Below, one piece after another: positions 11,638-23,089 of a stretch of DNA of 64,000 bases. The stretch lies in NCBI GenBank assembly GCA_948567375.1, contig OX419757.1:14136001-14200000 (forward strand). The letters are read 5' to 3'. The notes beneath the pieces were generated by a model that searched no databases, was not told the DNA's origin, and saw only the letters and a program-made list of their open reading frames with translations. The number at the start of each line of letters is the position of its first letter. The stretch's first letter is position 1. The position numbers and the translations under genes are program-made. Source of the stretch: Lunularia cruciata (lineage: Eukaryota; Streptophyta; Marchantiopsida; Lunulariales; Lunulariaceae).

Positions 11638-13160
11638 CTAGTGACTTCCATATGAGGAAAAAACAAGAAAATGGGTTTTGTACTTGTTAGAACGTTTTGA
11701 TATCACCACATCACCAAGAATACTAAGACTTCCACTATTCAACTTGTCCTTGAGCTCAATGAAATAATGTTGCAGCCGCATCAACATAGAATGCAGAATT
11801 ATACATGGAAATTGTACATGCATATCAATATAGTGTACAATTTTTACTCTACATCTCATTCTTGTCTTCATCCTCAAAGTTGTAGTCTATTATAGTGAAT
11901 TTTAGGATCTACAACAACATATGCTCTATTACCACCCATTTCATATGAATGCAAATCTATCTTAGAAAATAATGTAATTATACTCTTTATCTCATCAGTC
12001 ATCTTCCCAGCTTTAGCTAATTTAATTGTCATGGAATAAAATCTTTTTTATTTAGCATTGCTCTCCTTGATACTTAGTTTATCCACTTTAGACCTTATTT
12101 TCTCTTATTTTCTGTCTTATTTGCTCTACTTCCACCTTCTTCTTCTTGACTTCTACAAGGTACTTATGTTTCTCTATTTTTGCAAAATTTTAAGCCTCTA
12201 TCTTTGTTATCTTATATCTCTCTTGAGCTTCTATTGAGCTTATATTGATTCACTATTTCATTTACTACGGTTTGATAAATCTTGTGACAAAGTAGCCTTT
12301 GCATGATCATCTTTGTATTCAATATGGAAATATTTCTTCTCTTGTAAGATTCACTTTCTCCTTCTCAAAATGCAATCTCCTCCTTTGGTTCTTTAGTCTC
12401 CTTTGGTGGAGCTCCATCTTTTAGAACTATTAGAACTCCTCTTGCTCGGCTCTCTTCTTTGAGCACATCATGGAATCTAACCCTTGAGTACCCAAGACAA
12501 TGAATGGAATTGAGTCCACTCCCAACCTAGGAAAATCCTCCACCACTTGTTTTTCTTGTTCATTCTCTCCACTATTAGGACCTAAATGTGCCCCTTCTTC
12601 CCTGGGTTTATGCACTACTTGAACATCATTTCCATCTATAATATATTCTACAACACCACTAACTAGATTAGGAGGAGATATATTTGCACAAATTCCAAAC
12701 ATCAACTCCATACCATCAAAGCATGGAAAAATATGATTTAACTTATCCTTTATTGTTCTCCATCGTTGTTTGAACTCCTTGTCAATAAGTTCTCCAATAT
12801 TCTTGGTTTTCCATGCCTTTGCTTCCTAGTAAGACTTCATATATCTTGCATACTTCTTATACAATTTGTCTCTAGTTATTGTTGTTGGAAATCCACTCTT
12901 GTGGTGCACAAGATAAGTGGTCATGTAACTAAACACATTCATCCTTGAATAGGCTTCTTGCAATTGCCACCATGAATATGTTTGAACTGCTCTTCTCCCT
13001 CCAAGTAATTCTAGGATTTACCAATAATGATGACCAATCATACAAAACTGGCCTTCCTTGCCCTTTTACACTTAGGTTTGTTTGACTCTAATACTATCTT
13101 CAGTAGCTCTTGGAATCTTGATGATATTTGCAATTTAGGAGCTGATGGAGCTATCTTTTC
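11638..13160 (-). pseudogene. Unknown protein gene of segment A, minus strand, decayed
   Basis: Read on the minus strand from about 13160 to 11640, the stretch gives a discontinuous protein of some 400 residues that aligns with the equivalent in B (35394-33800). Shared landmarks in order are LELLGGRR / LELIGGRR, TTYLVHHK.GFP, KLYKK.ARYMKSY, EAKAWKTKNI, KQ.WR.I.DKLNHI.PCFD, CA.ISPP, DDVQVVHKP and HLGPN. The basic Trp-containing KQRWRTIKDKLN segment is reminiscent of the DNA-binding Myb/SANT-like proteins that accompany PIF/Harbinger transposases, but this is only a suggestion. Stops interrupt several parts, so it is a relic. Orientation is opposite to the upstream transposase fragment. Confidence 0.45.
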
Positions 13161-14865
13161 TAGAGCTTGAATGGTGAGTGAATTGGATAGTGCTTGAGAA
13201 TTTGTACCCGACGTTGAAATAGAATGAGATGAAGCAATAGAATTTTAATTGCTCTAATTAAAATTATCCATTACAATCAATTACAATCCTTGATGAATTG
13301 CAAGTGTTTTGGAGCGACACTCTATCAAGGTCATGTTGGCAATCTCCTCTTATTGACTCTTGTGGTGCAAATGCTAGTGGTATAAATTTCTCTCATTGTT
13401 TCACAAGTAGTTTTTGATTCTTAGTCTAGAGTTTAAATCTTTGAAAAAAATTCAAGGCCGCACATGAAAGAAGAATTTCAATTTGAAGAAGCAAGAATTT
13501 ATATTAAATGGATTTAAATGGATTTCACTTGCCAATTAACTTGGAACGTCTTCTTGTACAACTCTATAATTCTCACTTTCTTCCGTGTCAGCCTTTGAGT
13601 TGATAATCCTCCTTTTCTTGCCTAATCTTTGTCATGATTTCACTGTTGAAATCACTGATTTGGCTGGCCGGCAAATGTTCCCAACTGAAACTCCCATCCC
13701 CTAAAACGATTTTTATCTCAATTTAGAGGACCATTCCTCTATGTTCACTTTTTTTACAATTACACTTTTTAAATTTTGCTATAGATGTCACAATACTGCA
13801 CCATCACGTTTAAATCTGAAACCCCTGTTGTGTCACTAGCACGATCCAAAATGATGTTGCTACATTCGAGCGGAACCTAACACCATGCCGAGCAAATCTG
13901 CGCCACCTTACAGTAAATGTGTATAGTAGATTTACTGCCAATTTAAGAGAGATAGGATGTCGTCGAGTCAATATCGGTGCGGTTTGGACACAAACTGCAA
14001 TAAGAGCCTCCAGCCCTCTGATGGACAGAAAGTTGCTGCCATATATAGCGCAATTGGATAATTTAGGCCGAAAGTTCAGAACTTGACACCGAAGTTAACG
14101 GTTCCTCAACCTTATCTTAATCACCTGCATGCACAATGTTCGATGATAAAACTGTCACTCACATGACACCTTCTTATCTGACACCAACGATATTTCTAGC
14201 ATGCCAAAAGGTCCATATCAAGTTGCAATCCCCTGGCTACATCTGTCATTTCTTTGACCTTTCGAAATCCATTCGATGATAAAACTGTCACTCACATGAC
14301 ACGTTCTTACTTGACACCAACTATATTTCTGTTATTACAATAGTCCATATCAAAAGCTCGCCCTACTACATTTTTCTGTCTGACCGTTCAAAATCATTAG
14401 TCAACCTGTTCGGGCAACATACTTTGATATACCAACAGAGTCATGCTTTATGCAATCACAGTTGGTCTCCATCGAATGATATGCTTCTCTCTCGGTACTA
14501 CGGAACGAGTTGGCCGCTTGTGAATGTGGACGCAATTGTGATGACTCTCTATAACGGTGTCTACATCGTACGACCGAATTCAACTTAACTAGATATTTCA
14601 TGTGTTATGAACACGAATTATTCAAAAGTTGCGTAACGTAAGGAGAATATGCAGCAATCAATCGATTGCATGACTTTACACGGTAGATTATATATGTTTA
14701 GATCTCCCGAGAGTGAATCAACGTCCAAGATAAGAATTTCACCCACTTGAGTTATATATTTCATGCAGACCTAGTTCTGCACTCCAGATTTTCAAACCTT
14801 CTCCAACTGGACGATAGACAAAGACAAAGAGACTTGGGTTCAAGAAGATTTAAATCATATTAGAT
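13161..14865. other. Right end of segment A, becoming GC-richer
   Basis: Colinear with B (35395-37197). From about 13700 the sequence gains CG dinucleotides and looks less decayed than the rest of the segment, with phrases such as GCCGAGCAAATCTGCGCCAC. Small frames on either strand (for example 14401-14601 minus) do not agree between the two copies, so coding is unlikely. It may be regulatory or former unique host sequence. Confidence 0.4.
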
Positions 14866-14884
14866 ATGTAAGAGATTTCAAGAC

Positions 14885-17800
14885 GCCTAGATCAATTATA
14901 GATAGTTTGATAGAGTAGTAGTCAGGGAAGCAATGCCCAAGTTTATCATTGTCATGCAACAACAAATTCAACGCCTTATTCGATTATTAGAAGAATGAAA
15001 TTATCTACGATCACGACAAGAGTATGTAGAGAGAGCGCCATTTAGAGAAAGGGAAGAGCAAATGCAATTTTTGAAGGCAAGAATCTCCTATGTGCAGTGG
15101 AGAATTTTATGTTTGATTATAAATGTTATTTCAAATCTACAAGGTAAATGGAGACAGATTCTTTTGACTTCAACCAATGGGATGGAATAGGAAAACTATG
15201 ATGATGGAGTGAGCTGAACGACAATTTATTATACCAATCTTGACATGGATAGAATTAAAAAAATGCAATAATTGGTCGATTCCAAGCTATAAATGTCACA
15301 CGAGTTACACGAGATAGGTTTGCAGAATTGAAACAGATGACTCTACATCATATAATTCCAAAATATCATCATGCAAATTCCATATATATTGGAAAATGAA
15401 ACTTTGGATCAATTTGTGAGAGGCTTGAAGTCACAAATTAAATTAGAGGTGACTACGCGAGAGCTAAAACACTTGGAAGAAGCCATGCAATTGGCAAAAC
15501 ACTTTGATTCCTTGGTTGCAACAACTTGGTCTCAACCTCGACCTCTACAAGACCTACCAATACACTACACATGGGTGGAAGAGCTAGCACCAATGAAGAT
15601 TCATGTCATCCAACAGAGATACTTGACACTCCAAATAGAGAAAAATTACGACAAAATGGTGGTTATTTTATTGTCGCCAAATTTGACATCATATTGTTGA
15701 ATGCTCACTCAAGAATAAGCACTCAACAATCGCCCGGATGGAGTTTGTGGAGAAGAATGATAGAGGAAACAAGGAATTCCAATAGGAGATTTTGAACCGC
15801 ACACTAAGAACTTGATTAGTTCCAATGGGATTGAAGGCTCAACCTATACAAGTTTGCTTCACTTGCAAGATATGATATCTGATCGTGGTTATAAGATTTT
15901 GCTTGATTTTGGAAAGTAAAAAAATTGCATGTCCATGCAATTAACAAAGGAATTATGTATTCTTATCAAGCCAGTAATTGGAATCAGATTGATGATGGCG
16001 GATGGTAGAAAGAGTTATGCTTTCTATACCGCACATCTTGTTGCATTCAAGATTGGGAAGGAGTATTTGGAGTGTATGAGGTTTGTAGTGGCACCTCTAC
16101 ATTATGATTTCATTCTGGATTTGCCTTGGCTTGAGCGTCATAAGGTTGAATTTGATTGGACCCAATGATAAATCAAGTACAACACCAAGGTAAGAATTTC
16201 CAATTAGGTTATCTGGCACCATCAAGTAAGACACCTAAGAATAGTCAGTCCCAAGATAGGAATTTTGTTAGGAAAGTAGCCATAGAGTAAGCTTTGAAGG
16301 AAGATAAGTCCCAAGATGAGAAATTTGCCAATAAAATAGCCATAAAGCAACCTTTGGAGGAAGATAAGTTTATTTTTGCAATATGGATCAAGTAGATTGT
16401 GCATGGAGAATCTAGGGAGGGCCAAAAGCCTCATCAAGCAATGGTTGATCAAATAGTTCAAGAGTTTTTAGATGTGTTTCCTAATGATTTTCCAAAAGGA
16501 TTATCCTCTGATCGTGGAATGTCCTTCAAGAGTGAATTATTGCTAAGAAGTACTCTAATGAGTAGACCCATCTATTGGCTTTCACCAAAGGAGTTAAACA
16601 AGCTTCAAACAACATTGACTGAGTTGTTGGAGAATGATTTCATATGACATAATACAACTCCTTGAAGAGCATCAATACTGTTCATTCCAAAGAAGGATGA
16701 AGGACTCCCCTTTTGTATTGATTATCATAGTCTCAAAAAACAAACAATGAGGAATACATATCCATTGCCTTGAATTTATGACTTGCTAGATCAATTGAGT
16801 GGAGCATGATACTTCTCCAAGTTGGATATTTGAAATGACTATTGGAAAATCTTAATCTATAGCAAGATGGAGGCAAAACACATAAATCACTTGTGAGAAG
16901 TCCTAAGACTACTCTGTCAATGAAAGTTCTATTGCAAGAAGTCCAAGTGTGCCTTTTGGAAAAAAGAAAATACCTTCTTGGATCACAAGATTTCATTGGA
17001 GGGGATCAAGATGGAAGAGGAGAAAATCAAAGCCATTACTGATTGGTCTACTCCAAAGGATGCCATAGAAGTGCGGACATTTAATGGATTGCCAAGTTTT
17101 TACCGAGGATTCATTCATTATTATGCTCATGTGGCCACACCATTGACTGGCCTCTTGGGGAAAAACTCAAGTTTTTAGTGGACCACCAAGCACAAAGAAG
17201 CATTCCAAAAGCTAGAATAGATTGTGTCTTCAAGATCCATTCTTCAACAATAACTACCTTGTGTGGTTGATTTTGATGCTTCTAACTTTGCAATTGGAAC
17301 CATGTTGCAATAGGGATTCCTAAATGGGCTACATCCCATTGTCTTTTTGTCTCACCAACTAAATACCGCAAAAAAGAATTACTTTGCTTGAGATTGGGAA
17401 CAACTAGCAATGGAAAATGCCACCAAGGTATGGAGTCATTATCTCTCGGAGAAACAAGTGATAATGCAAACCAATCACAACCCTTGTTGTAGACATTACA
17501 TTTGGAACACATGAAAAGGTAACATCATCAATAAGAACAACTATAATTGTTTGGCATCAAACTTGAGTACAAACTCGGTTGGTTCTATGTCATCCCTAAT
17601 GCCCTATCACAATGACCTAATAGGAAGTCTCTTTCTCTCATCACGTTGGCAATTACAATGGTGTTAGTCGACTCCAAAGTCTAAATCAAGTTTAGGCCAA
17701 CTTTACAATAGGATCCCTTCTTTCGGATGGTACAAGGTCATCTTATAGTATGCAACAAGGAGTAAAATACCTTTGCCTTCAAGGAAGGCTTTCTATTCTA

Positions 17801-18929
17801 TGAGAATTGGATCTATGTTCCAGCCAAGGGTGATCTTTGACTTGTGCACCATTAAGAAGCCCATGACTTACCAATCATTGATCACATGGGTGTGAACAAG
17901 ACCTTGTGTACCCTCCAACACCAATAGTGGTGGTCCAACATGGCCTCAAGATGTTCAAGAGTTTGTTTGATCTTGTGAGAGTTTGCAATGCAACAAGGCC
18001 AAGAACCAAAAACCAACTAGACTCCTTCAACCACTCCCCATACCATCTACTCAATAGGAATAGGTTAGCTTAGATCTCATCGCATCCTTGCCCAAGACAA
18101 AGCAAGGTCTGTCAAAAATTGTGGTGTTTGTGGACAAGCTTAGTAAGAAAATCCATTTGGCACCAACCTTTGATACCGTGGATGCTCCAACATTGGCACA
18201 AATCTACTTCTACATTGTCTTCAAGCATCATTGGATACCTCATGACCTCATCTCCGACTCAATATTCTTCCTCAATTTTGGCCAAGATCCACTTGTTCCA
18301 AATTCCCTTCTTGCTCCTTCCCCATCTCATCTCCTCATACTTCCACCTTCTTGACCACCATATCCCAATCCCTCCAACAAGCCAAATCTCATCTCCTTGT
18401 TGCTCAAAATTGGTAAAAATAATATGTAGACCACCATCATTGTGATCTTACCTTTCAAGTCAATGATAAGATCATGCTTTCTTCTAGTAACCTACTCCTC
18501 CCACTTGATACCCAAGTTTATAAACTCACCTCTAATTGGATAGGACCCTTTGATGTCACCGAAATCATCTCTCATATTGCTTATTGACTTGCCTTGCCTA
18601 GTCATATGTGCATCCACCTTGTCTTTCACATTTGCAAGTTGAAACCCTTTGTTCCTAACCCTTGTTCTTTTTCCTCTTGTGTCCAATCTCTTCTTCTTCC
18701 ACTCCCTATCAATGATCATGAGGAATACAAAGTTGATCATATCCTTGCACATTGCCACATTCAACGAGGCCGGCAACAACATACAAAGTATAAGGTCCTT
18801 TGGAAAGGGCATCCTCTTCATGATGCCACATGGTGACCTCTTTCTCATCTCCAAAATGCACAAATGGACATTTAGGAGTTTGAAGCTTCAATGCCAACAA
18901 AGACATCATCAACTAGCAGTGGGAGAATA
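14885..18929 (+). pseudogene. Decayed family-1 Ty3/gypsy copy RT1-b, 5' truncated
   Basis: It begins within the leader just before gag and follows RT1-a to its 3' LTR. Gag lies at 14935-15795 and protease at about 15835-16170 (VAPLHYDFILDLPWLE). The RT N-terminal half is at 16399-16850, RT connection and RNase H at 16900-17615, and integrase plus chromodomain at 17640-18925. Two internal deletions remove key parts. At 16850 about 177 bp including the FLDD catalytic loop are lost. At about 18260 about 240 bp spanning the second Asp and the Glu of the integrase triad are lost. Stops are numerous. The TGA between RNase H and integrase (17613-17615) is at the same site as in RT1-a. The 5' LTR and primer site are missing. 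Confidence 0.9.
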
Positions 18930-19329
18930 TATAACAATATGGAGTTTAATGATGAAGTTAGTTAGGACTGATGAAGTAGCAAATAGGCCAAATTAGCCTA
19001 GAATATTCTAGAAATATCTAAGGTTCTTCCCAACTAGCTTAGCTTGCACTCCAAGTAGGTAGCCTCTAGAAGCTTCCAACTAGCTTAGCTTGCATGCCAA
19101 ATAGGCGGCTTCTAGAAGGAAGTTTTTTGAGAAACTTCCCAATTAACATGGCTTGCACTACAAGAAAGCGGTTCAAGGAAGCCTCTTGAGAAGCTTCTCA
19201 AGAGCCTTGTATGTTCCTTATAAATACCAAAGCCAAAGCTCATGCTAGGCATTTGGATTTTCCTACACTCAAGTGTCCCAACGTGATTTTCCATTCTCCT
19301 ATTTCTCTCCTCTAATTGTGTCTTTTATA
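18930..19329 (+). repeat. 3' LTR of RT1-b
   Basis: Aligns end to end with the 423-bp LTR of RT1-a, starting TATAACAATATGG (TG changed to TA) and ending TCTTTTATA. TATAAATA is kept near 19220. Several TTCTAGAA and GAAGCTTC words remain, others are mutated. It joins directly to antisense integrase sequence of RT1-c at 19330, showing that RT1-b had inserted into RT1-c. Confidence 0.9.
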
Positions 19330-22300
19330 GATACCCTTTCCAAATGACTTTGTACTTTGTAAATTGTTGGCGGCCTTGTTGGATGTGGTGACACGCAAGG
19401 ATAAAATCAAGTTCATACTCCTCATGATCATTGATAGGGACGGGAGGAGGAAGAGGTTGGACACAAGAGGAAAAAGAAGATGGATTAAGAACAAAGGGTT
19501 TCAACTTGAAAATATGAAAGACATAGAGGATGCACACATGACAAGGCAAGGCAAGGTGGTAAGCAACAAGAGAAGTGATTTGAGTTAATTCTAAGCAACA
19601 AGGAGATGAGAATTGCCTTGTTGGAGGGATTGGAATATGGTGGTCAAGAAGTTGGAAGTATGAGGGATATAAGATGGAGGAGAAGAAAGAAGGGAATCTG
19701 GAACAAGTGGGTCTTGGCCAAAAATAAGGAAGAAAGGAGAGAATCTAGTGTTTACTTGTTTGGAGTTATTTTATCCAAACTCAATAGTTGTAAGACATTC
19801 ATCCAAGTTGGTATGGTGAATGTTGACAAAGGCACAAAGCATATCCTCCAAGGTGCAATTTGCGCATTGGTTTTTCTATCAGTTTGAGGATGATAGGCTA
19901 TGGACAAAGCAAGCTTGGTAGCAAGTATCTGGAAGAGTGCTTGCCAACAAAATTTGGTGATGCAAGGATCATAGTTGGAGATGAGTACATGAGGCACTCC
20001 ATGATGCTTGAAGACATTGTTGAAGTAGATCTATGCAAATGTTGGAGCATCCACGTTATTAAAGGTTGGTGCCAAATGGATTTGTTTACTAAGCTTATCT
20101 ACAAACACCACAATTGTTGTGTGACCTTACTTTGTCTTGGGCAAGGAGGTGATGAGATCTAAGCTCACATGTTCCCATAAAGCAAATGGAATAGGGAGTG
20201 GTTGAAGGAATCCACTTGATTTTTGGTTGTTGGGTTTGTTGCATTGGCAACTCTCACAAGCTTGGACAATTAATCCAACATCTTGTGCCATGTTAGGCCA
20301 CCACTATTTGCATTGGAGGGTACCCAAGGTCTTGTCCACATCCATGTGACCAATGATTGGCAAATCATGGGCTTCTTGAAGGCACACAAGTCGGAGATCA
20401 CCCTTGGTGGGAACATAGATTAGGTTCTCATGATATAGAAGGCCTTCCTTGAAGGAGAAGGTGCTTTACTTCTTGTTGTGTGCTACAAGAAAACCTTGTA
20501 CCATCTAAAAGAAGAAATCTTGTTGTAGAGTTGTCCAAAACTTGATTTGGGTTTTGGAGTTGATTGGCACCATCATAATTGCCACTATAATGAGAAGAAG
20601 AGACTTCAAATTAGGTCATTGTGATATTGCATCAAGGATGATATGGAATTGACCAAGTTTGTACTCAAGTTTGATGTCAAAAAATTGTAGTTGTTCTTTC
20701 CATTGATGATGCTGACTCTTCATGTGCTCCAAATGTAATGTTTGCAATAAGTGTTTGTGAAAAATTTGCATGATCACTTGTTTTTCCAAGAGATAATGTC
20801 TTCAAACCTTAGTACCATATACCATTGATGGTTTTTTTTATCTTGGAGTAGAGTTTTGTTTAGTTGATGATACACAAAGGCAATTAGATGTAACCCGTAT
20901 GGAAATTCTTGCTGCAATACCACTCCAATGGCAAAGGTGGAAGCATCAAAATCAACTACACAAGATAGTTGAGGGTTATATGGTTGAAGGATGGGTCTTG
21001 AAGACACCATTTGTTTCAACTTTTGTAATGTTTATTTGTGCTTGGTGGTCCATTGAAAGCTTGAGATCTTGCCTGAGAGGTTGGCCAATGGTGTTATTAC
21101 ATAAGCATAGTAGTGGATGAACCATCAATAAAAACTTGCCAATCTATTAAATGCCTATACTTTTTGGCATCATTTAGAGTAGGCCAATCAATAATGGCTT
21201 TGATTTTCTCCTCTTCCATCTTGATTCCCTCTTACAAGATCTTGTGAACCCAGAAGAAAACTTCCTTTTGCCAAAAGGCACACTTGGACTTCTTGCAATA
21301 GAACTTCCATTGACATAGTCATCTTAGGACTTCTTGCACATGATTTAAGTATTTTGTCTCTATCTTGCTATTGATTAAGTTATCATCCAAGAACAAAATC
21401 ATATACCAATCTAATAGTCCATCCAACTCACAATGCATTTGATCCATGAATACTACTAGAGCATTAGTGAGCCCAAAAGGTAGAACTCTCCACTCAAAGT
21501 TCCCATACCTTGTGCAAAAGGCAATCTTTTTTATCCTCTTTATCAATGGGAATTTGCCAATAATCACTTTGAAGATCCAACTTGGAGAAGTATTTTTCTC
21601 TACTCAATTGATCTAGCAAGTCATGAATTTAAGGCAAGAGATATGCATTCTTCATTGTTTGTTTATTGAGACCATGGTTATCTATACAAAAACGGAGCCC
21701 TCCATCCTTCTTTGGAACAAATAGTACCAATGCTTTCCCCTATGAGATGTACTATATCATATGAAATCCTTCTCCAACAACTTTGTCAATGTTGTTTGAA
21801 GCTTGTGTAACTCGTTTAGTGAGAGCCAATAGATGGGTCTACTCATTAGATTACTTCCTAGCAACAACTCAATCTTGAAGGGCATACCATGATTGAAGAG
21901 TAATCCCTTTGGTAGATCATCCAGAAACACATCTAAAAACTCTTAAACTATTTGATCAACTATTACTTGATGAGGCTTCTAACCTTCCTCAACTTCTCCA
22001 TGTGCAATCTACTTGATCCACATTGCAAAAATAGACTTATCTTCCTCCAAAGGTTACTTTATGGTTGCTTCATTGACAAATTTCCCATCTTGGGACTTAT
22101 CTTCCTTCAAAGCTTACTTTGTGGTTGCTTTCCTGACAAACTTCCCATCTTAGGCCTGACTATTCTTAGATATCTTACTCAAAGGTGCCAAACAACTTAA
22201 TCAAAAATTTCTACCTTGGTGTTGTACTTGAATTTATTGATGGGTCCAATGAAATTTAACCTTATGATGTTCAAGCCAAGGTAAACCCATAGTGTAGAGG

Positions 22301-22395
22301 TGCCACTACAAACCTCATACACTCAAAATACTCCTTCCCAATCCTAAATGTAATAAGATATGAGGTACAAAATGAAAAAAAATTTCTATCATCCA
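19330..22395 (-). pseudogene. Family-1 copy RT1-c, antisense, left part (chromodomain to protease)
   Basis: On the minus strand from 22395 to 19330 this follows protease C-terminal part, linker with repeated LLYG/CFPDKLP-type blocks, RT (about 21900-21100, with [17 protein letters not shown] and FLDD at about 21420-21390), RNase H (about 21050-20620), then integrase. It stops abruptly inside the chromodomain at 19330, against the LTR of RT1-b. The TGA between RNase H and integrase is kept (20616-20618). Frameshifts and stops break the frame. The protease is split at 22395 by insertion of RT1-a and resumes at 28044. Confidence 0.9.
22391..22395. repeat. Target-site duplication of RT1-a, left (ATCCA)
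   Basis: ATCCA directly precedes the TG of the 5' LTR and is repeated directly after the CA of the 3' LTR at 28039-28043. Five base pairs is the usual size for Ty3/gypsy integrases. Confidence 0.95.
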
Positions 22396-22486
22396 TGTAA
22401 CAATATGGAGTTTAGTGACGAAGTTAGTTGAGCTTACGAAGTAGAGAATAAGACAAAATAGCCTGGAATATTCTAGAAGCATCTAA

Positions 22487-22687
22487 GAAGCTTCTTAGGA
22501 AGCTTCCTAACTAGTTAACTTGCGCCCTAAGCAGGTAGCTTCTAGAAGGAAGCTTCTAGAAGCTTCTAACTAGCTTAGCTTGCACGCCAAGTAGGCGGCT
22601 TCTAGAAGGAAGCTTCTTGAGAAGCTTCCTAGTTAACTTGGCTTGCACTCCAAGAAAGCGGCTCAAGGAAGCTTCTTGAGAAGCTTC
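22487..22687 (+). promoter_or_regulatory. Cluster of eight GAAGCTTC palindromes (heat-shock-element-like)
   Basis: GAAGCTTC occurs at 22487, 22499, 22549, 22559, 22609, 22621, 22668 and 22680 (start positions), arranged as four pairs spaced 10 or 12 bp. The pair at 22549-22566 is GAAGCTTCTAGAAGCTTC, four perfect alternating nGAAn units, the classical binding pattern for heat-shock factors. TTCTAGAA words lie next to several pairs. The last pair ends 20 bp before the TATA box. Heat-shock control is inferred from the motif only; another factor recognising the same palindrome is possible. Confidence 0.6.
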
Positions 22688-22706
22688 AAGGGACTTGTAT
22701 GATACT

Positions 22707-22714
22707 TATAAATA
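22707..22714 (+). promoter_or_regulatory. TATA box of the RT1-a LTR
   Basis: TATAAATA, preserved in the 3' LTR (27927-27934) and in the RT1-b and RT1-d LTRs. It lies about 105 bp before the LTR end, which would set a short R-U5. Confidence 0.75.
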
Positions 22715-22818
22715 CCAAGGCCGAAGCTCATGCTAGGCATTCGGAGTTTTCCATCATTCAAGTGTCCCAATGTGAATTTCCATTCTCCTATTTCTCTCCT
22801 CGGTTTTGGTCTTTTACA

Positions 22819-22831
22819 TTGGTATCAGAGC
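22819..22831 (+). other. Primer-binding site, initiator-Met tRNA type
   Basis: TTGGTATCAGAGC follows the LTR immediately. TGGTATCAGAGC is complementary to the 3' end of plant initiator methionine tRNA and primes minus-strand cDNA in most plant gypsy and copia elements. Confidence 0.93.
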
Positions 22832-22840
22832 AGGAATGGG

Positions 22841-23056
22841 ATGGATGGAATTTATGGACCACCAAATCCACTTCCGCCAAACCATTGGGACTTTCATGTC
22901 CAGATATTACCAAAGCATCGTTTCACACAGTTCATCACCTCACGCTTTGGGCAGGATTTTCTACATATGATCACCGTGTCAGAAGAACCCTTGATACTTC
23001 CAGTTGTGACTTATGGAGAACGGTGGACGTGTTGTATCTATGTGTTAATCAACTAG
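22841..23056 (+). CDS. Short pre-gag ORF of RT1-a (71 aa, unknown function)
   Basis: The ORF starts with ATG 10 bases after the primer site and ends with TAG 33 bases before the gag ATG, in the same frame as gag but separated from it by three in-frame stops. The product begins MDGIYGPPNPLPPNHWDFHV and has a central FTQFITSRFGQDF and LILPVVTY. Relics of the same ORF precede gag in RT1-c (around 29400-29280) and RT1-e (around 2340-2200). The family-2 element has two related ORFs at the same place (49335-49556 and 49556-49759), sharing the aromatic/hydrophobic pattern around FG..F and PVILPIV.Y. I do not know the family. It could be a leader peptide, a small accessory protein or a detached N-terminal domain of Gag. 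Confidence 0.6.
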   Translation: MDGIYGPPNPLPPNHWDFHVQILPKHRFTQFITSRFGQDFLHMITVSEEPLILPVVTYGERWTCCIYVLIN

Positions 23057-23089
23057 ATAAATTGAGGGTAGTGGATTAGGGTAGTAGCA

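Larger units (their letters stand above)
6645..14865 (+). repeat. Segment A of a large direct duplication (partner 31130-37197)
   Basis: From the Harbinger C-terminus to the phrase AAGATTTAAATCATAT at about 14845, this segment runs colinear with segment B, with many substitutions and several gaps. A-specific stretches are about 6740-7917, 8440-9400 and part of 9475-9655. Within it are three frames also found in B: a 70-aa ORF, a longer plus-strand frame and a minus-strand frame. The right boundary abuts a truncated gypsy copy at about 14885. It may be a tandem duplication later split by retrotransposons, or two copies of an undescribed large element. I could not identify terminal repeats. Confidence 0.85.
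22396..22818 (+). repeat. 5' LTR of RT1-a
   Basis: Runs from TGTAACAATATGG to GTCTTTTACA. Eight GAAGCTTC palindromes between 22487 and 22687 precede a TATAAATA box at 22707-22714. Differences from the 3' LTR are two adjacent-region changes near 22463 (CCTGG versus CCCAG), one in the seventh palindrome, one near 22706 and one near 22752. The TATA box predicts transcription starting some 25-35 bp downstream, making U3 about 340 bp. Confidence 0.97.
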
